Part shown: one piece after another, positions 20,494 through 22,561 of the stretch
How positions within the stretch are numbered: position 1 is the first letter of the stretch
How the letters are laid out: each line of letters starts with the position of its first letter
Assembly: GCA_964472545.1 (NCBI GenBank)
Contig: CAYYNP010000162.1
Span: 1 to 22,561, forward strand
From: CAYYNP01 sp964472545
GTDB taxonomy: Bacteria > Planctomycetota > Planctomycetia > Pirellulales > Thermoguttaceae
Length of the DNA: 22,561 nucleotides
Direction of reading: 5' to 3'
Notes under the pieces: model-generated
Seen by the model: the letters and a program-made list of their open reading frames with translations, nothing else
Databases searched by the model: none
What the model was told of the DNA's origin: nothing
Position numbers and translations under genes: made by a program

Positions 20494-22473
20494 ATGAACG
20501 AAACTCGCATGCCGATCCACCGCGCCCTGGACTTGGCCCGCGGTCATCATCAGGCCGGACGCCTGCCACAGGCCGAAGAGATCTACCGGAAGATCCTCGC
20601 CGCCGCGGGGGATCACGCCGACGCGCTGCACTTGCTGGGCGTGGTCGCGCTGCAGCGCGGTCAGCATGCGCAGGCCGCAGAACTGATCGCCCGGGCGATC
20701 GCGCAGGATCCGCAGAAGGCCGACTTCCACGACCACTTCGGCGCCGCCCTGCACGCGCAGGAACGCTTTGCCGAAGCGGCGGCCTCGTTTCGCAAGGCGA
20801 TTGCTTTGGCTCCCAACTATGCCGAAGCGCACAACAACCTCGGCGCAGCGCTGCAGGCGCAGGGGCTGGTGGACGAGGCGATCGATTGCTTCCGCAAGGC
20901 GATCTCGTTGAAGCCGCAGTACGCCGACGCCCACGGCAATTTGGGCAATATGTTGCGCGAAGCCGAACAGTTCGACGAGGCGATCGCTGCGTATCGGCGC
21001 GCGGTGCAAGTCAATCCTCGTTTTGCCGCCGCATACGCCGGGCTGGGCACGGCGCTGGCCCGGCAACAACGCGGCGCGGATGCCGTCGACTGCTACCGAA
21101 AGTCGTTGGCCATCGACCCGAAGCAGGTTCGAGTGTGCGTACGCCTGGGAGTCGAGCTCCAGAAGAGGAACGAATTGGCGGAAGCGATCGACTGCTTTCG
21201 CCGGGCACTCGCGCTCGATCCGTCCGACGTCGACGCGAACACCAATTTGGGTGTCGCGCTGCGCGATTGGGGCCACAACGAAGAGGCGCTGGACCATTGC
21301 CGTCGGGCGGTCGAATTGGCGCCCGACAACGTCAAAGCCCGAAACAATCTCGGGGGTCTGCTGAGAGAATTCGGGCAGATCGAGGAAGCGCTGGTCCACT
21401 TCCGCCGCGCCGCCGAACTCGATCCGACGGACGGACAGGTTCACCATAATCTGGCCCAGTCGCGGCGCTACGGCGACGCCGACCGGCCGGAAATCGAGCG
21501 GATGGAGGCAATCCTGACCCAAGAGACGACCTCGCCAGAATCGCAGATGCACCTGCATTTCGCCCTGGGAAAGGTCTACAACGATTGCCGAGAGTGGGAC
21601 CGCGCATTCGAACACTATCGCCACGCCAACCGGGTGGCCGACGTGCAGCACGACGACCGTCCGATTGCCGAGATGGCCGAAGCCCTGGCCGAGACCTGCA
21701 CCGAGTCGCTGCTGCTGCGAGGCCCGTCGCTGGGCCGGGAGAGCCGCAAACCGATCTTCATCGTGGGGATGCCCCGTTCGGCCACCACGCTGGTCGAACA
21801 GATCCTCTCGAGCCACGCGGCGGTGGTGGGGGCCAACGAGTTGAGCGACGTCGGGGCGATGTCAGCCGCGCTGTCCAAAGCGATGCGATCCGAGTTGCCC
21901 TATCCTCAATGCCTCGCGCAACTACAGCGCGATACGGCCGTGCGCTTCGCCGATCAGTACCTCGCCAGGCTGAGCGAACTCGGCGGCGACGCGCAGCGAG
22001 TGACCGACAAGATGCCGACCAATTTCTGGCACTTGGGCTTGATCGCCATGCTGTTTCCCAATGCCCGCATTATTCACTGCCGGCGCAACGCGATGGACGT
22101 CTGCCTCTCGTGCTACTTCCAGAACTTCCGCCGCCGGCTTTCCTTCGCCTACGATCTGACAAGCCTGGGGACGTATTACCGGCGATACGAACAGATCATG
22201 GCCCACTGGCGAGAGGTCTTGCCCGTCAAGATGCTCGAGGTCGACTACGAAGCGTTGGTCGAGCATCAGGAGGACGTCAGCCGTACAATGTTCGATTGTT
22301 GCGAACTCGATTGGGACGCCGGCTGCCTTCGCTTTCACGAAAACGCCCGCGTCGTACGCACGGCCAGCAACTGGCAAGTCCGCCAGCCGCTGTATTCGCA
22401 TTCGGTTGCCCGGTGGAAGCGTTACGCAAAGCACCTCGGACCGCTTCGCGACGCGCTGGCAGGTGACGATTGA
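20494..22473 (+). CDS. TPR-repeat sulfotransferase
   Basis: A 659-residue protein. Residues from about 8 to 345 are nine to ten tetratricopeptide repeats of 34 residues, with the A-x-x-N-L-G and A-x-A-x-x-P patterns, forming a protein-binding superhelix. Residues from about 417 to 650 are a Sulfotransfer_3-type domain: the 5'-phosphosulfate loop is GMPRSATTLVEQIL at 425-438, and the 3'-phosphate-binding segment is HCRRNAMDVCLSCYF from 528. It should transfer sulfate from PAPS, but the acceptor is unknown. Long TPR-sulfotransferases are frequent in planctomycetes and other environmental bacteria, where sulfation of proteins or glycans is suspected. The ATG at 20494 has GGGAAG seven bases upstream; the in-frame start at 20422 lacks one and its extension looks non-coding. 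No signal peptide is evident. Confidence 0.88.
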   Translation: MNETRMPIHRALDLARGHHQAGRLPQAEEIYRKILAAAGDHADALHLLGVVALQRGQHAQAAELIARAIAQDPQKADFHDHFGAALHAQERFAEAAASFRKAIALAPNYAEAHNNLGAALQAQGLVDEAIDCFRKAISLKPQYADAHGNLGNMLREAEQFDEAIAAYRRAVQVNPRFAAAYAGLGTALARQQRGADAVDCYRKSLAIDPKQVRVCVRLGVELQKRNELAEAIDCFRRALALDPSDVDANTNLGVALRDWGHNEEALDHCRRAVELAPDNVKARNNLGGLLREFGQIEEALVHFRRAAELDPTDGQVHHNLAQSRRYGDADRPEIERMEAILTQETTSPESQMHLHFALGKVYNDCREWDRAFEHYRHANRVADVQHDDRPIAEMAEALAETCTESLLLRGPSLGRESRKPIFIVGMPRSATTLVEQILSSHAAVVGANELSDVGAMSAALSKAMRSELPYPQCLAQLQRDTAVRFADQYLARLSELGGDAQRVTDKMPTNFWHLGLIAMLFPNARIIHCRRNAMDVCLSCYFQNFRRRLSFAYDLTSLGTYYRRYEQIMAHWREVLPVKMLEVDYEALVEHQEDVSRTMFDCCELDWDAGCLRFHENARVVRTASNWQVRQPLYSHSVARWKRYAKHLGPLRDALAGDD

Positions 22474-22513
22474 GATCGCGACGACGCGGCGGCAGGAGAA
22501 CTGCAATGTGTGC

Positions 22514-22561
22514 GGGAGCCCGAAAAAGGGGACTGGCTCCGTCGACGATCGATGTGGCTGT
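22514..22561 (+). repeat. Composite two-hairpin repeat, copy C (cut by the window edge)
   Basis: From GGGAGCCCG at 22514 to the end, the sequence matches the first 48 bases of copy A, including GGGGACTGGCTCCGTCGACGA, with small differences afterwards. It begins about 40 bases after the stop of the TPR-sulfotransferase gene, in the same orientation as copy A. Confidence 0.8.

Overview
The window is GC-rich, densely coding bacterial DNA that most resembles a planctomycete, probably Pirellulales-like. This rests on gene content: a DUF1080 protein, a long TPR-sulfotransferase, secreted glycan enzymes, a Tat-exported beta-propeller and several families of palindromic intergenic repeats. There is no rRNA or other phylogenetic marker, so the assignment is an inference. 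I support 13 protein genes and no RNA gene.

Region 1 (about 1-4340, plus strand) is a tight cluster: a xylose-isomerase-like TIM barrel, a UbiA-type prenyltransferase overlapping it by ATGA, a second related TIM barrel, and an alkaline-phosphatase-superfamily protein. This is the signature of the ebo metabolite-traffic cluster (eboC, eboE-like and eboF). No eboA, eboB or eboD is seen; the left end of the cluster is cut by the window edge. The EboF-like protein keeps the nucleophile threonine but appears to have lost most canonical metal ligands. Both TIM-barrel genes are preceded by G-poor C/A/T tracts of CCCAACT-type heptamers instead of a Shine-Dalgarno site.

Region 2 (4448-15593) reads as exported glycan breakdown and sugar use. 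It holds a secreted alpha/beta hydrolase (plus strand), then on the minus strand a GH127 beta-L-arabinofuranosidase-like enzyme, a sialate O-acetylesterase-like deacetylase, a Tat-exported beta-propeller, a ROK-family sugar kinase, a UMF1/Atg22-type MFS transporter and a DUF1080 protein. A plausible flow is deacetylation and debranching outside the cytoplasm, uptake, then phosphorylation.

Region 3 (15731-22473) is housekeeping: thiC (minus) divergent from leuS (plus), followed by a TPR-sulfotransferase.

The intergenic DNA is unusually structured. A REP-like doublet of about 57-69 bp with GTAG at its foot occurs three times. A composite of about 200 bp built from two hairpins occurs twice in full and once cut by the right edge. 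Other palindromes lie at 4330-4390, 8269-8462 and 14838-14916. In three places the end of a palindrome contains the stop codon of the adjacent gene.
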